A stretch of 64,000 nt of DNA from Saccharothrix ecbatanensis (GCF_014205015.1 NZ_JACHMO010000001.1:1922001-1986000), one strand, 5' to 3'; positions 34,806-51,453 are shown, counted from the first letter of the stretch. Notes: generated from the sequence alone by a model not told the origin. Program-made: numbers and translations.

Positions 34806-37670
34806 TCAGGCGCGCTGGAGCAGGAATCGCTGGTTGTCGCCCCCTCCTGGGGTCCATTGCGAGATGCGCGCGCCGTCGGTGGTCGACGCGCTCCACACGT
34901 CCATGGCCAGGTTGCTGAGGCGGTTGACCAGGCTGATGACACCGCCGCCCTGGTCGACCACACGCCACTGCTGGCTCGTGGCGTTGGTGTCCGGCTGCTG
35001 GGTGATGTCGGCCCCCGTGCTCGCGCTCGCGACCTGGAGCACCAGCCCGCTGTGCCGAGCCCGGACGCGGTAGTAGCCGCCGCCCGAGTCGACGAAGTCG
35101 AACTGCTGGTTCAACCCGCCGGTCGGCGACCACTGTTGCAGCAGGGCTCCGGCAGCGGTGGACACGCCGCTGATGTCGGCGAACTTGCCGCTGTGCCGCG
35201 CGACGAGCCGGTAGTAGACCCCCGGCTGGACGACCGACCCGCTGCCGCCGCCCTGCCCGGTCGCCCGGTACGTGTGCCCGGCCTGGCCTTGGAACTGGAT
35301 GACGTCGGCCTCGGGCTTGGTCGGCTGCACGATCGCACCGCTCGTCGTGTCGGTCAGCTCGAACGTGCCGGTGAACGCCCGGTTGCGGACCCGGACCGCG
35401 CCGTCGCGGTCAGGCGTGACGGACAAGGTGATCGCGGTGTTGCTCCAGGTCGCCCCGACGGTGTACCCGCCGCGCCCGCGCAGGCCCGTCACGCTGCCCG
35501 CCGACCACGCCGGCGGCAGTGCGGGCAGCACGTGCAGCTCGCCGTTGTGGCTGTGCAGCAGCATCTCGGCGATGCCGGAGGTCGCGCCGAAGTTGCCGTC
35601 GATCTGGAACGGCGGGTGCAGGTCGAACATGTTGGGCGCGAGCCTCGCCGGTGTCACCAGGTAGCGGATCAGGTCGTGCGCCCTGGCGCCCTCTTCCATC
35701 CGCGCCCAGTAGTTGATCTTCCAGGCCAGCGACCACCCGGTTCCGTCGTCGCCGCGCAGTTGGAGGGTCCGACGGGCGGCCTCGAACAGCTGGGGCGTGC
35801 CGCGCTTGGTGATCTGGTTGCTGGGGTGCAGTCCGTAGAGGTGGGAGACATGCCGGTGGCTCGGCTCGGTCTCGACCCAGTCGTAGAGCCACTCCATGAC
35901 GTTGCCGCGGGAACCGACCCGCATCGGGGCGAGCCGTTGGCTCGTCGCGCGGACCCGCGTGCGGAAGTCGCCGTCCACTCCCAGCACCTCCGAGGCGCGG
36001 GCGCAGCCCTCGAACAGGTCGCGCAGGATCTGCATGTCCATCGTGGGGCCCGCGCACACGCTGGCGTTCGCGTGGTGGGGCAGCTCCGGGGAGTTCGACG
36101 GGTTGGTGACCAGCCACTTCAGCGTGGGTTCCTCCACCAGGGTTTCGAGGAAGAACTGGGCCGCGCCCTTCATCGCGGGGTAGTAGGACCGCAGGAACTC
36201 CACGTCGCCGGTGAACAGGTAGTGGTCCCAGATCATGGTGGCGAGCCACGCGCCGCCGGTCTGCCACATGCCCCAGAGCGCGCCGTCGACCACCGAGGAG
36301 CCACGCCACCCGTCGGTGTTGTGGTGTGTGACCCAACCGCCCGCGTTGTACTGGGCCCTCGCGGTGCGGGCGCCGGTCGCGGTGAGGTCGTTGATCATGC
36401 GGAACACCGGCTCGTAGCACTCGGCGAGGTTCGTCGTGTCGGTCGGCCAGTAGTTCATCGGCAGGTTGGCGTTGATCGTGTACTTCGAGTCCCACGACGG
36501 GGTCAACTGGTCGTTCCAGATGCCCTGGAGGTTCGCGGGCTGGGTGCCCGGCCGCGACGACGAGATCAGCAGGTACCGGCCGTACTGGAAGAGCAGGGCC
36601 GAGAACTGCGGGTCGACGGCGCTGCCGTGCTGGGCGATCCGGACGTCGGTCGGCTGGTCCGCCGCCGCCGTCCGCCCCAGGTCGATGGTGACGCGCCCGA
36701 ACAACCGCTGGTAGTCGGCCACGTGCCGGCTGCGCAGCACGTCGTACGCCGTGCCCTGCGCGCCGCTCAGCCGTCCGCGGGCGATGCCCTGGTAGTCGCC
36801 GCTCACGTTCCGGTAGTCGACGTAGCTGGTGCCGATCGAGATCAACAGCGTCACGCTGGTGGCGTTGGACACCCGCAGCGTGCCTCCGGAGCTGCTGGTG
36901 GTCCCTCCCTCGGCGATCGCCTTGGCCAGCACGAGGAACCGGACGGAGCCCGGGATGCCCCGGTGGTCGCCGGACCGGCCGTCGAGGCCGATCGTCGTGC
37001 CGTCCGGGCTCGACGCCGTCGCCCGCTGCGGCGTGCCGAACGACGCGGTGAACGAGATCGAACCGGGCGTCTCGGCCGTCAGGCGCATGGCGATCACCTG
37101 GTCGGGCGCGCTGGCGATCACCTCCCGTCGGTACCGCACGTTGTTCGCCACGTAGGTCACGACCGTCGTGGCGGTGGTCAGGTCGAGCCACCGCTGGTAA
37201 CCGGACATCCCGTTCGCGGTGGGGAACGCGAGCCTGAGGTCGCCGACGGTCTGGTAGGCGAGCTGGGCGGCCGGGTTGCCCAGCATCGCCTGGTCGATGA
37301 GGGTCTGGGCCTGCGACCACTGGTTCGCGAACACCAGGCGTCTGATCTCCGCCAGGGCGGCCGCGCCTCGCGTGTTGGTGTAGTCGTGGGGACCGCCCGC
37401 CCACACCGTGTCCTCGTTGAGCTGCAACCGCTCCGTGTCGACGTTGCCGAAGACCATCGCGCCGAGGCGGCCGTTTCCGATCGGCAACGCGCGGAGCCAC
37501 TCCGCGCCGGCCTGCCGGTCGTACCACAACGCCAGGTCGTTGACCGCACGCACTTCCGGCGGCGCGGTCGAGCCGGCACGTGCCACCGCCGTCCAACCGC
37601 CCGGCATCAGCAGGGCTCCGGCGCTCGCCGCACCGAACTTCATCACTTGCCTGCGTGGCAGATCCGACAT
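34806..37670 (-). CDS. GH95 alpha-L-fucosidase/galactosidase with CBM13, Tat-exported
   Basis: 954 aa from ATG 37670 with GGAGG seven bases upstream. The N-terminus [21 protein letters not shown] is a twin-arginine signal. The family 95 body starts [21 protein letters not shown] and continues with [10 protein letters not shown] and [13 protein letters not shown]. It also shows [39 protein letters not shown] and [12 protein letters not shown], all standard GH95 segments. Residues about 815-954 are a ricin-type trefoil ([24 protein letters not shown]). The enzyme should remove terminal L-fucose or L-galactose from xyloglucan or similar glycans outside the cell. It is divergent from the dehydrogenase at 38050; their shared promoter region holds several palindromes. 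Confidence 0.93.
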   Translation of the reverse strand: MSDLPRRQVMKFGAASAGALLMPGGWTAVARAGSTAPPEVRAVNDLALWYDRQAGAEWLRALPIGNGRLGAMVFGNVDTERLQLNEDTVWAGGPHDYTNTRGAAALAEIRRLVFANQWSQAQTLIDQAMLGNPAAQLAYQTVGDLRLAFPTANGMSGYQRWLDLTTATTVVTYVANNVRYRREVIASAPDQVIAMRLTAETPGSISFTASFGTPQRATASSPDGTTIGLDGRSGDHRGIPGSVRFLVLAKAIAEGGTTSSSGGTLRVSNATSVTLLISIGTSYVDYRNVSGDYQGIARGRLSGAQGTAYDVLRSRHVADYQRLFGRVTIDLGRTAAADQPTDVRIAQHGSAVDPQFSALLFQYGRYLLISSSRPGTQPANLQGIWNDQLTPSWDSKYTINANLPMNYWPTDTTNLAECYEPVFRMINDLTATGARTARAQYNAGGWVTHHNTDGWRGSSVVDGALWGMWQTGGAWLATMIWDHYLFTGDVEFLRSYYPAMKGAAQFFLETLVEEPTLKWLVTNPSNSPELPHHANASVCAGPTMDMQILRDLFEGCARASEVLGVDGDFRTRVRATSQRLAPMRVGSRGNVMEWLYDWVETEPSHRHVSHLYGLHPSNQITKRGTPQLFEAARRTLQLRGDDGTGWSLAWKINYWARMEEGARAHDLIRYLVTPARLAPNMFDLHPPFQIDGNFGATSGIAEMLLHSHNGELHVLPALPPAWSAGSVTGLRGRGGYTVGATWSNTAITLSVTPDRDGAVRVRNRAFTGTFELTDTTSGAIVQPTKPEADVIQFQGQAGHTYRATGQGGGSGSVVQPGVYYRLVARHSGKFADISGVSTAAGALLQQWSPTGGLNQQFDFVDSGGGYYRVRARHSGLVLQVASASTGADITQQPDTNATSQQWRVVDQGGGVISLVNRLSNLAMDVWSASTTDGARISQWTPGGGDNQRFLLQRA

Positions 37671-37865
37671 CCTGGGTCCTCCCAAGCGGATGATGATCGC
37701 GATGCGACGACGGCCGCACGCGGACGCCGCTACTCGAACGAACGTCGGAGTGCGGGCACAGCTGTCCTCAGTGGAGCTTTCCACCGCATGAATCGCCGTC
37801 ATCGAAACCCGTTGGGCAAAAGTAGCCACCGGTGAACCCGGTCGTCAACGCCGGAACGGCCTGGT

Positions 37866-37881
37866 GCTAACACTTTTAGCA
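37866..37881. promoter_or_regulatory. GCTAACA(C/A)TTTTAGCA box, copy 1
   Basis: GCTAACACTTTTAGCA is an inverted repeat (GCTAA/TTAGC) and matches the sequence at 57095-57110 at 15 of 16 positions. Both lie upstream of polysaccharide-active genes on divergent promoters. A common regulator is likely but unidentified. Confidence 0.6.
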
Positions 37882-37900
37882 ATGCGCTTGCCGGCGCGGG

Positions 37901-37928
37901 CGGTTTATCGAATGTATTCGACAAACCG
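37901..37928. promoter_or_regulatory. 28-bp near-perfect palindrome
   Basis: Arms CGGTTTATCGAAT and ATTCGACAAACCG are complementary at 12 of 13 positions around a GT centre. It lies midway between the two divergent genes, about 20 bases before the promoter candidate at 37933. Confidence 0.6.
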
Positions 37929-37932
37929 GGCC

Positions 37933-40935
<3,003 letters not shown>

Positions 40936-40944
40936 GCAAGGACC

Positions 40945-40987
40945 GCGATGTGGCGTCGTTCCCACGACCGGAGCGACGCCACATCGC
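40945..40987 (+). terminator. Hairpin between dehydrogenase and ThuA-DUF1080 genes
   Basis: GCGATGTGGCGTCG and CGACGCCACATCGC form a 14-bp perfect stem with a 15-base loop. It starts 76 bases after the upstream stop and ends 23 bases before the next start, so the downstream gene may rely on readthrough or on a promoter hidden in the gap. Confidence 0.75.
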
Positions 40988-41009
40988 CCTCCTGCAAGGA
41001 GGCTAGGAC

Positions 41010-42707
41010 ATGCGAATTCCCTTCGCCCGGCGCGTGACAGGTGTGGCCGCTGCCGCCCTGACCATCGCCGCGCTCAACTCCGCTCCGCCGGCCGCCGCGG
41101 CCGACGCGCCGTACGACGTGCTGGTGTTCTCCAAGACCGCGGGCTTCCGCCACGACGCGATCCCGGCCGGCATCCAGCTGATCCGAGACCTGGGCGCGGC
41201 CAACAGCTTCACGGTGACCACCACCGAGGACTCGAACCACTTCACCACCGCCAACCTGGCCCGGTACGAGAGCGTGGTGTTCCTCAACACCACCGGTGAC
41301 GTGCTCAACGCCACGCAGCAGACCGCGTTCGAGTCCTACGTCCGAGGCGGTGGCGGGTACGTCGGCATCCACTCGGCGTCCGACACCGAGTACGACTGGC
41401 CGTTCTACGGCGAGCTGGTCGGCACGTACTTCACCTCGCACCCGGCCATCCAGCAGGCGACGGTCCGGGTGGAGAACCGGGCGCACCCGGCCACCGCGCA
41501 CCTGAGCCCGGCGTGGACCCGTACCGACGAGTGGTACAACTTCCGCGGCAGTGTCCGGTCGACGGCCCGGGTCCTGGCCACGTTGGACGAGTCGACCTAC
41601 AGCGGCGGCTCGATGGGCGCCGACCACCCCCACACGTGGTGCAAGACCGTCCAGGGCGGACGCTCCTTCTACACCGGCAGCGGACACACGCAGGCCAGTT
41701 ACGCCGAGGCCGGTTTCCGCGCCATGGTCCTCGGTGGCATCCGCTACACGGCCAACCGGGCCGATGCCGACTGCCGACCGGAGAACGGCTACACCGCGCT
41801 GTACAACGGTTCCACCACCGGCTGGTCGCAGGCCGGACCGGGCGGCTTCACCAACAGCGACAGCACGCTGACCTCGTTCGGCGGCCAAGGCCTGTTGTGG
41901 AACAGCGCGCGCGAGTACCGCGCGTACTCGCTCAAGCTGGACTGGCGGATGCCCGGTGACGACAACTCCGGCGTCTTCGTCGGCTTCCCGCCGAGCACCG
42001 ACCCGAACTCCGCGATGGCCAACGGCTACGAGGTGCAGATCGACGCCACCGACACCGCGGACAAGACCACCGGCGCGATCTACGGCTTCAAGGGCGCCGA
42101 CCAAGCCGCCCGTGACGCCGCGCTCAACCCGCCCGGCGCGTGGAACACGTTCGAGCTGCTGGTCGAAGGCGAGCGCCTCCAGGTGTTCCTCAACGGCACG
42201 CTGATCAACGACTTCACCAACACCGACCCGGCCCGGTCGCTGGTGTCCGGGCACATCGGCATCCAGAACCACGGCGCCGGCGACGACGTGTCGTTCCGCA
42301 ACATCCGCATCAAGGAACTGGGCGGCACCGTTCCGCGCACCGGGCCGATCACCGGCGCCTCCGGCAAGTGCGTGGACGTCAACGGCAACAGCTCGGCCGA
42401 CGGCGCGAAGGTGCAGTTGTGGTCGTGCAACGGTGGCGTGAACCAGCGTTGGACGGTCAACGGGACCACGTTGCGCGCGTTGGACAAGTGCATGGAGGTG
42501 GCGGGCACGGCCAACGCCGCCGCGGTCCGGCTGTGGACGTGCAACGGCAGCGGTGGCCAGAACTGGACCGCCGGCGCCAACGGCTCGTTGGTGAACCCGC
42601 AGTCGGGCAAGTGCCTGGACGCCAACGGCGGCAGTTCCGCGGACGGCACCCAGCTGATCATCTGGAGTTGCCACGGCGGCACCAACCAACGGTGGACCCT
42701 GCCTTGA
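41010..42707 (+). CDS. Secreted ThuA-DUF1080 (keto-glycoside hydrolase)-CBM13 fusion
   Basis: 565 aa; ATG 41010 follows AAGGAGG. A signal peptide precedes a ThuA domain (about 34-255: YDVLVFSKTAGFRHDAIPAG, GGGGYVGIHSASDTEYDW, HPHTWCKTVQGGRSFYTGSGH). Residues about 262-430 are DUF1080, a concanavalin-like domain (GYTALYNGSTTGWSQAGPGG, DWRMPGDDNSGVFVGFPP, GIQNHG) whose characterised members cleave 3-keto-glycosides. The rest is a ricin trefoil. Family knowledge links ThuA proteins to keto-sugar metabolism. Placed next to the dehydrogenase gene, it could cleave or convert the oxidised glycoside outside the cell. Confidence 0.88.
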   Translation: MRIPFARRVTGVAAAALTIAALNSAPPAAAADAPYDVLVFSKTAGFRHDAIPAGIQLIRDLGAANSFTVTTTEDSNHFTTANLARYESVVFLNTTGDVLNATQQTAFESYVRGGGGYVGIHSASDTEYDWPFYGELVGTYFTSHPAIQQATVRVENRAHPATAHLSPAWTRTDEWYNFRGSVRSTARVLATLDESTYSGGSMGADHPHTWCKTVQGGRSFYTGSGHTQASYAEAGFRAMVLGGIRYTANRADADCRPENGYTALYNGSTTGWSQAGPGGFTNSDSTLTSFGGQGLLWNSAREYRAYSLKLDWRMPGDDNSGVFVGFPPSTDPNSAMANGYEVQIDATDTADKTTGAIYGFKGADQAARDAALNPPGAWNTFELLVEGERLQVFLNGTLINDFTNTDPARSLVSGHIGIQNHGAGDDVSFRNIRIKELGGTVPRTGPITGASGKCVDVNGNSSADGAKVQLWSCNGGVNQRWTVNGTTLRALDKCMEVAGTANAAAVRLWTCNGSGGQNWTAGANGSLVNPQSGKCLDANGGSSADGTQLIIWSCHGGTNQRWTLP

Positions 42708-42914
42708 GTCGAAGGAGTGTTCGATGAGGACCAGCGGGTGAGGCATCCGCCTCCCCATGGACACGACGCTATGCTCCGACCCGGTCGTGCCGCGATCGGT
42801 CGAGCGCGACGGGCGGCTGGCGGCCCACGGCCGTGCGCGACTTCCTGTTGGAGCTCCAAGGGATTCCGGCGGCGGAGGTCAGCCGCTGAGCTCACGACGT
42901 CGCGTGCGGCCCGC

Positions 42915-43970
42915 TCATCGCGGCGGCGCTACGGAGTCACGGTCGCGGACGGGCATGGGGACGTAGTGGGGCCTGCTCCGGTGCGACCGGCCCACGTCCT
43001 GCTGCGCGGGTTCGGCGAAGAGGAGGTCGACGGCCTTCGCGCCGAGGTCGTGGTGGGGGAGGGCGACGGTGGTGAGGGCGGGGCGCAGCCACGAGGCGAT
43101 GGGGTGGTCGTCGAAGGAGACGACGGAGACGTCGTCGGGCACGGCCAGACCGGCGTCCTGTAATGCCTGGTAGGCGCCGAACGCGAGCCGGTCGTCCAGG
43201 CAGATCAACGCGCGCGGGCGCTGTTCGGCCAACAGGTCGCGGGTCGCTTCGAAGCCGTGCTTCGGCAGCCACCACCGGCACGGGCGTCCGCTTGCCACCT
43301 CGACGCCCATCGCACCCAGCTCCTGGCGGATACCGGTGAGCCGGTCGAACGCCGCGGAGCGCCCCGGAGGGACGTCGTCACCGGACGGATCGGCGCCGAT
43401 GACGTGGATGCCCTCGTCGTGGCCCGCGTCGAGGAGCACGCGCGCGGCGGCACGGCCGGCTTGCACCTCGTCGGGCAGCACGGAGATCAGCGGCGACGGC
43501 TCCCGGGGCAGCACGTTGAGCAGCACCGCGGGGCCGGTGGCGAGTTCGCTCGGGATGCTGATCGTCCTGGTGTGCACCGAGGCGAGGATGATGCCGTCGA
43601 CGCGGCAGTCGTGCATCGTCTCGATCAACGTCCGCTCGAAGCCGGAATCGCCCTCGGTCTCACCGAACAGCAGCGTCACGCCGTGCCGGCGGGCGGCGCC
43701 GAGCGCACCTTTGATCATGTCGCCGGCCAACCGTGAGCTGGCGACCGAATCGGACACGAAGGCGATCGTCTGCGTCCGAGGCCCGCGCTGTCCCAACGGG
43801 ACCCGGTTGCGGCGGTACTCCATCTCCGTCGCCGCCTCGCGGACCCGCCGCTGCATCTCCTCGGAGATCCGCAGGTCCCGGCCGCGCCCCGACAACACCA
43901 GGGACACGGTGGTCTGGGAGACGCCGACCACCTTGGCCACGTCGGCCAAGGTGACCCGTCGTGTGCCCAA
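42915..43970 (-). CDS. LacI-family transcriptional repressor
   Basis: 351 aa from TTG 43970, preceded by AGGAGG six bases away; the frame extends to a GTG at 44027 without a ribosome site. The N-terminal helix-turn-helix is VTLADVAKVVGVSQTTVSLVLSG. A periplasmic-binding-type effector domain follows (TIAFVSDSVASSRLAGDMIKGAL, GIILASVHTRT, DDVSVVSFDDHPIASWLRPALTTVALP). A GGGAGCGCTCCC operator lies 95 bases upstream, so autoregulation is likely, and the same box precedes the GH6 gene and the 38050 dehydrogenase. It is a good candidate for the CebR/CelR-type repressor of this locus, inactivated by an oligosaccharide. Its recognition helix (SQTTVSLVLSG) is not the usual CebR one as I recall it, so this is inference. 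Confidence 0.88.
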   Translation of the reverse strand: MGTRRVTLADVAKVVGVSQTTVSLVLSGRGRDLRISEEMQRRVREAATEMEYRRNRVPLGQRGPRTQTIAFVSDSVASSRLAGDMIKGALGAARRHGVTLLFGETEGDSGFERTLIETMHDCRVDGIILASVHTRTISIPSELATGPAVLLNVLPREPSPLISVLPDEVQAGRAAARVLLDAGHDEGIHVIGADPSGDDVPPGRSAAFDRLTGIRQELGAMGVEVASGRPCRWWLPKHGFEATRDLLAEQRPRALICLDDRLAFGAYQALQDAGLAVPDDVSVVSFDDHPIASWLRPALTTVALPHHDLGAKAVDLLFAEPAQQDVGRSHRSRPHYVPMPVRDRDSVAPPR

Positions 43971-44064
43971 CGTGGACCTCCTGTTCTCCGAGTCCGGCCT
44001 CCGGTCAACGGCGACCAGTGCGTGCACGACAAGGGACGGGCCGTTCGGATCGTGACCGGCCGTC

Positions 44065-44076
44065 GGGAGCGCTCCC
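44065..44076. promoter_or_regulatory. CebR/CelR-like operator, copy 2
   Basis: GGGAGCGCTCCC, flanked by C and A (CGGGAGCGCTCCCA), upstream of the minus-strand LacI gene. One base differs from the CebR/CelR consensus. Confidence 0.8.
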
Positions 44077-44284
44077 AGAGCTGGTGTGGCTTCGCGCGAC
44101 GGCTATTCGACGGCCATTCGACGGTCATTCATCGGGAACCCGGCGGCAGCCCGTCAGTCGGGGCCGCCGGGCGGGGCCGCGAGGCGGGGCGCGCAGGGTG
44201 CGCGGCCGTTGGGCCGTTGTGGCATGAGCTGCTCCACTACGTCGTGGTGCTCGTGGGTCGGAGTCCGAGAAGCAGGAGCCTTGT

Positions 44285-44303
44285 CGATGAGTCTGACTCA
44301 TCG
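44285..44303. promoter_or_regulatory. ATGAGT-N3-ACTCAT operator (copy 2, perfect)
   Basis: CGATGAGTCTGACTCATCG is a perfect 19-bp palindrome with a GTC-T-GAC core typical of FadR-class GntR sites. It lies 310 bases upstream of the ABC binding-protein gene. Confidence 0.6.
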
Positions 44304-44442
44304 AGCCGTAGGCCTAGCAACCTATGACAGCCCCTGAGCTGCCTTCCCGTCAAGGGCGCAGCATGTCTATTTTGGGGAGACAACCCTGCCGACTGGTGGG
44401 TTTGCCCGGTTGCCGGGTCAACCGGGCGGCGACGTCCCCAGA

Positions 44443-44457
44443 TTGAGTACTACTCAT
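44443..44457. promoter_or_regulatory. ATGAGT-N3-ACTCAT operator (copy 3)
   Basis: TTGAGT-ACT-ACTCAT, with one arm mismatch and the same spacing as copy 2, 155 bases upstream of the ABC binding-protein gene. It may lie near that operon's promoter. Confidence 0.5.
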
Positions 44458-44612
44458 CGTTCCCTGTTGGGCCATGGATCGGTATGGTGTGCCGCAGTCG
44501 TTGGCCGTGCGCCTCGCGACGGTTCAGCACAGTGGCCGTGCGAGGGAGTCGTCCACCACGCAATCGCTCCCGTGCGCGCAGGCGCCGGTCGCCGTTTGGA
44601 AAGTGAGCCGCA

Positions 44613-45881
44613 ATGAAGCAGCGCGCACTGTGGTCGGCTGCCTTGGTGCTGGGTCTGACCCTGGCGTCCGGCTGCGGAAGCGCCACGGCGCCGGGATCCT
44701 CCGGCGGCTCGGGCGACAAGCTGGTGGTCTGGGACTGGAAGTCCGGCGATGCGAACGTGGCCGCGTACCTCGACAAGGCGAAGGCCGATTTCGCCAAGAG
44801 CCACCCGGACACCGAGGTCGAGTTCGTGGCACAGCCGTTCGACCAGTACTACACGCTGCTCGGGGCGGCGATCCAGTCCGGCAAGGGGCCCGACGTCATG
44901 CTCTTCAACGGTGGCGGTCAGCTCCGCGACCGGGTCGACGCGCTGGTGCCGCTGGACGAGTACGTCGCCCAGGACAAGCAGCGGCTGGCCGGCTGGGACG
45001 CGTTCACCAAGGATGGGAAGACCTATGCCTCGCCGGTGACGCTGCAAGGCCACCCGCTCTACTACAACAAGGCGCTGTACAAGCAGGCGGGACTGGACCC
45101 CGAGGCGCCTGCCGAGACGTGGGACGACTTCGTCGAGGACTGCGGCGCCATCACGGGCAAGACGGGCGCCAAGTGCTTCGGCGTCGGCAACAAGGAAGGC
45201 ATCGGCATCCAGTTCTTCCTGTCCGGCATCGGTTCGGCGGTGCTCACGCCGCAGGAGTACGACGACTGGATCGCCGGGAAGCGGGACTGGGCCTCGCCGA
45301 ACGTGAAGCGGGTCTTCGAACTCTGGAAGCAGGTCGACGACGGCGGGCTGAACAACGACGGGGTCAACTCCACCGCGATGTTCAACGACGCGTTCGCCGT
45401 CTTCCAGTCGGCCAAGGCCGCGCACATCATCGGCCTGATGTCCGACATCGGGCACTGGAAGGACTTCGGCGAGTTCCTCGACCCGGACGACGTCGGCGTG
45501 ATGGCCGCGCCGGTGGCCAACCCCGCGGCGACGCCGAGCCTGCCGTACGACGGTGGCATCGGCTACGCGGTCGCCAAGTGGACCAAGGACCCGAAGTCGG
45601 CCGCCGACCTGGTGCGGTCGTTGACGTCGTCCGAGGCGCTGAAGGCCTTCTACGCCGACGCGGGCGCGATCGCGTCCGACACCACCATCGACGTCTCCGC
45701 CGGCGGCCCGGCCGTCACCACGATCACCGCGGGGATCAAGACCGGCAAGCCCGCCCTGCACGTCGCCTTGTCCAGCAAGACGATCGACCTGATGGGTCGC
45801 CTCTCACAGCAACTGCTCAGCGGCTCGATCACCGTCGACGAGACCGTGGCGCAGTTGGCCGCCTCCGACAAGGCGAGCTGA
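44613..45881 (+). CDS. ABC transporter sugar-binding lipoprotein
   Basis: 422 aa. The lipobox LTLASGC places the acylated cysteine at residue 21. The mature part is a cluster B (MalE-like) extracellular solute-binding protein: DKLVVWDWKSGDANVAAYLDKA, DVMLFNGGGQLRDRVDALVPLDEY, ASPVTLQGHPLYYNKALYKQAGLDP, MAAPVANPAATPSLPYDGGIGYAVAKWT in overlapping outline. It should capture an oligosaccharide or sugar acid and hand it to the two permeases immediately downstream. No ATPase gene is in the operon; actinobacteria often share one (MsiK). The substrate is not fixed by sequence; the cellulase and hemicellulase surroundings suggest plant cell-wall oligosaccharides. Confidence 0.92.
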   Translation: MKQRALWSAALVLGLTLASGCGSATAPGSSGGSGDKLVVWDWKSGDANVAAYLDKAKADFAKSHPDTEVEFVAQPFDQYYTLLGAAIQSGKGPDVMLFNGGGQLRDRVDALVPLDEYVAQDKQRLAGWDAFTKDGKTYASPVTLQGHPLYYNKALYKQAGLDPEAPAETWDDFVEDCGAITGKTGAKCFGVGNKEGIGIQFFLSGIGSAVLTPQEYDDWIAGKRDWASPNVKRVFELWKQVDDGGLNNDGVNSTAMFNDAFAVFQSAKAAHIIGLMSDIGHWKDFGEFLDPDDVGVMAAPVANPAATPSLPYDGGIGYAVAKWTKDPKSAADLVRSLTSSEALKAFYADAGAIASDTTIDVSAGGPAVTTITAGIKTGKPALHVALSSKTIDLMGRLSQQLLSGSITVDETVAQLAASDKAS

Positions 45882-45884
45882 TCC

Positions 45885-46805
45885 GTGCCGCCCGGAGGTC
45901 CTCTGTCGGTCCGCCCGGTGGTGGCCGGACGGACCGGGGGAGAAGCGGTCACGAAAGCGGTGGGCTTGCCACCGACCAAGCCGTCACGGCGGCGTGTCCG
46001 TCGCGGGTCGCGGGCCGAGCGCCTGGCTCCACTGGTCCTGGTGGCGCCGACCGTGCTGATCATCGTGGCGCTGCGGTTGTGGCCGCTGGTGCTCGGGGTG
46101 AACTTCTCGTTCACCGGCGACGGCGCCCGCAACGGCGCGGCGGTCGGCCTGCTGGTGCTGCTGCTCCCGGTGGCCGTGGCGATCCCCGGTCTGCTCGCCA
46201 CGTCCATCTACCTCAGGGTGCCCGGACACCGGGTCTACCGGGGTGTCTACTTCTTCCCGGCGGTGTTGTCGCCGGTGATCGTCGGGGCGATCTTCAACCT
46301 GCTCCTCGCCTACGACGGTCCGCTCAACACACTGCTCGGCGGCGTGGGCCTCGGGCCGGTCGACTGGCTCGGCGACCCGGACGTGGCGATCTTCGCGGTC
46401 GTCGGCGTGCACGTCTGGGCCACGTTCGGCATGGCGCTGGTCGTCTTCCTGGCCGGGTTCGCAGCCCTCGATCCCTCGCTGCTGGACGCGGCCAAGGTGG
46501 ACGGCGCGTCCCTGCCGCAGACTATTTGGCACGTGATCATCCCAGGGCTGTCCCGCACGATCCAGTTCGTCTTCGTCACCACGATGATCGGCATGCTGAC
46601 GTCGATGTTCGGCCTGCTGTTCGTGATGACCAGCGGCGGTCCGGAGGCGTCCACCTACCTCCCCGAGTACTACATCTGGGTCCAGCAAGGACAGTTCAAC
46701 CAGCCCGCGCTCGCCTCCGCGGCGTCGACGGCCCTGTTCCTGATCATGCTCGTGGTGGGACTCGCCCAGATCGGCGTCCTGCGACGTGCCGGCAGGGAGA
46801 GCTGA
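45885..46805 (+). CDS. ABC sugar permease, MalF-type
   Basis: 306 aa from GTG 45885, three bases after the binding-protein stop; a GTG pair near 45918 could be the true start. Six hydrophobic helices are visible after a basic N-terminus (RRRVRRGSRAERLAPLVLVAPTVLI). The cytoplasmic coupling helix (EAA loop) reads LLDAAKVDGASLPQTIWHVIIP, as expected for a sugar permease that docks on a shared ATPase. The stop overlaps the ATG of the second permease. Confidence 0.93.
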   Translation: MPPGGPLSVRPVVAGRTGGEAVTKAVGLPPTKPSRRRVRRGSRAERLAPLVLVAPTVLIIVALRLWPLVLGVNFSFTGDGARNGAAVGLLVLLLPVAVAIPGLLATSIYLRVPGHRVYRGVYFFPAVLSPVIVGAIFNLLLAYDGPLNTLLGGVGLGPVDWLGDPDVAIFAVVGVHVWATFGMALVVFLAGFAALDPSLLDAAKVDGASLPQTIWHVIIPGLSRTIQFVFVTTMIGMLTSMFGLLFVMTSGGPEASTYLPEYYIWVQQGQFNQPALASAASTALFLIMLVVGLAQIGVLRRAGRES

Positions 46806-47632
46806 TGGCCGGTCGGCGGTTGACGAAGTGGTTTGTCGCGGTGCCGATGGCGGCACTGGCGTTGGCGACGGTGTACCCGTTGCTGTTCACCGCCAACGTC
46901 GCCATGAAGACCCGCCGCGAGTACGTCCTCGACCGGTTCTCGTTGTCGGGGGCACTGCGGTGGGAGAACATCGCCTCGGCGTGGACGAGTGTCGGCATGT
47001 CCCGGTACTTCCTGAACTCGGCGATCGTGGTGACGTGTTCGGTCGCGTTGCTGCTGCTGTTCGGGTCGATGGCGGGGTTCGCGCTCGCCCGGTTGCGGTT
47101 CCGCGGTTCCTCGGTGTTGTTCCTGGGCTGCCTCGCCGCGCTGTTCATCCCGTTCCAGGTGATCATGATCCCGCTCACCCGGGTCATGGCCGACGCCGGC
47201 CTCGTCGACACCTACCCGGGGCTCGTCCTCGCCTACGTGGCGCAGTTCCTCCCCTTCACGGTCTTCCTGATGACCAGCTACTACTCGACCGTGCCCGCGG
47301 AGATCGTGGACGCGGCGCGGATCGACGGGAACACGCTGTACGGCGTGTACTGGCGGATCATGCTCCCGCTGGGCCGCCCGGCACTCCTGTCGGTCGGCGT
47401 GCTCAACGCCCTGTTCTGCTGGAACGACGTCCTCATCTCCCTGCTCATGATGCCGTCCGCGGAGAACCGCACGCTCATGGTCGGGGTCACCTCGTTGCGG
47501 GGGCAGTACTCGGATGACATTCCCGTGTTCGCCTCCGGCGTGCTGATCGCCGCGGTACCCGTCCTCGTCGTCTACCTGTTCCTGCAACGCCAGATCGCCG
47601 ACGGCGTCACCGCAGGGGCCACGAAGGGCTGA
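46805..47632 (+). CDS. ABC sugar permease, MalG-type
   Basis: 275 aa, starting inside the last codons of the MalF-type gene (ATG 46805). Six transmembrane segments; the EAA loop is IVDAARIDGNTLYGVYWRIMLP. The C-terminus VVYLFLQRQIADGVTAGATKG is the family's usual ending and resembles the relic at 27560-27676. Together with the previous protein it forms the membrane channel of the importer. Confidence 0.93.
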   Translation: MAGRRLTKWFVAVPMAALALATVYPLLFTANVAMKTRREYVLDRFSLSGALRWENIASAWTSVGMSRYFLNSAIVVTCSVALLLLFGSMAGFALARLRFRGSSVLFLGCLAALFIPFQVIMIPLTRVMADAGLVDTYPGLVLAYVAQFLPFTVFLMTSYYSTVPAEIVDAARIDGNTLYGVYWRIMLPLGRPALLSVGVLNALFCWNDVLISLLMMPSAENRTLMVGVTSLRGQYSDDIPVFASGVLIAAVPVLVVYLFLQRQIADGVTAGATKG

Positions 47633-47633
47633 T

Positions 47634-51361
<3,728 letters not shown>

Positions 51362-51366
51362 CCCAC

Positions 51367-51397
51367 CGCGCGGAGGCCGTCCGCCGGCCTCCGCGCG
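51367..51397 (+). terminator. Hairpin terminator after beta-helix gene
   Basis: A 13-bp perfect stem (51367-51379 with 51385-51397) and loop TCCGC, five bases after the stop. Confidence 0.85.
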
Positions 51398-51423
51398 CTG
51401 GTCATGTCAAGCGCTGCGCCACC

Positions 51424-51453
51424 GTTGCTTTAGCGCTGGTTTAGCACCTACGG
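51424..51453 (+). promoter_or_regulatory. Promoter with TTTAGC tandem, copy 2
   Basis: TTGCTT (51425-51430), 18 bases, TACGGT (51449-51454), with TTTAGC motifs at 51429 and 51440. It is 24/30 identical to 37933-37962 and has identical spacing. It would drive the GH54 gene 128 bases downstream. Confidence 0.55.

Larger units (their letters stand above)
43971..44612. promoter_or_regulatory. Long divergent regulatory gap between lacI and ABC operon
   Basis: 642 bases without a recognised gene. It holds a CebR/CelR-like box at 44065-44076 and two ATGAGT-N3-ACTCAT boxes at 44287-44301 and 44443-44457. Both the repressor (-) and the sugar-binding protein (+) must be transcribed from here. Confidence 0.65.

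Noticed and set aside
42708..42914. Possible gene relic reading RDFLLELQGIPAAEVSR before a stop
   Set aside because: Resembles a segment of some actinobacterial lipoproteins, but it is too short and lacks supporting flanks; nothing else is seen in this 207-base gap.
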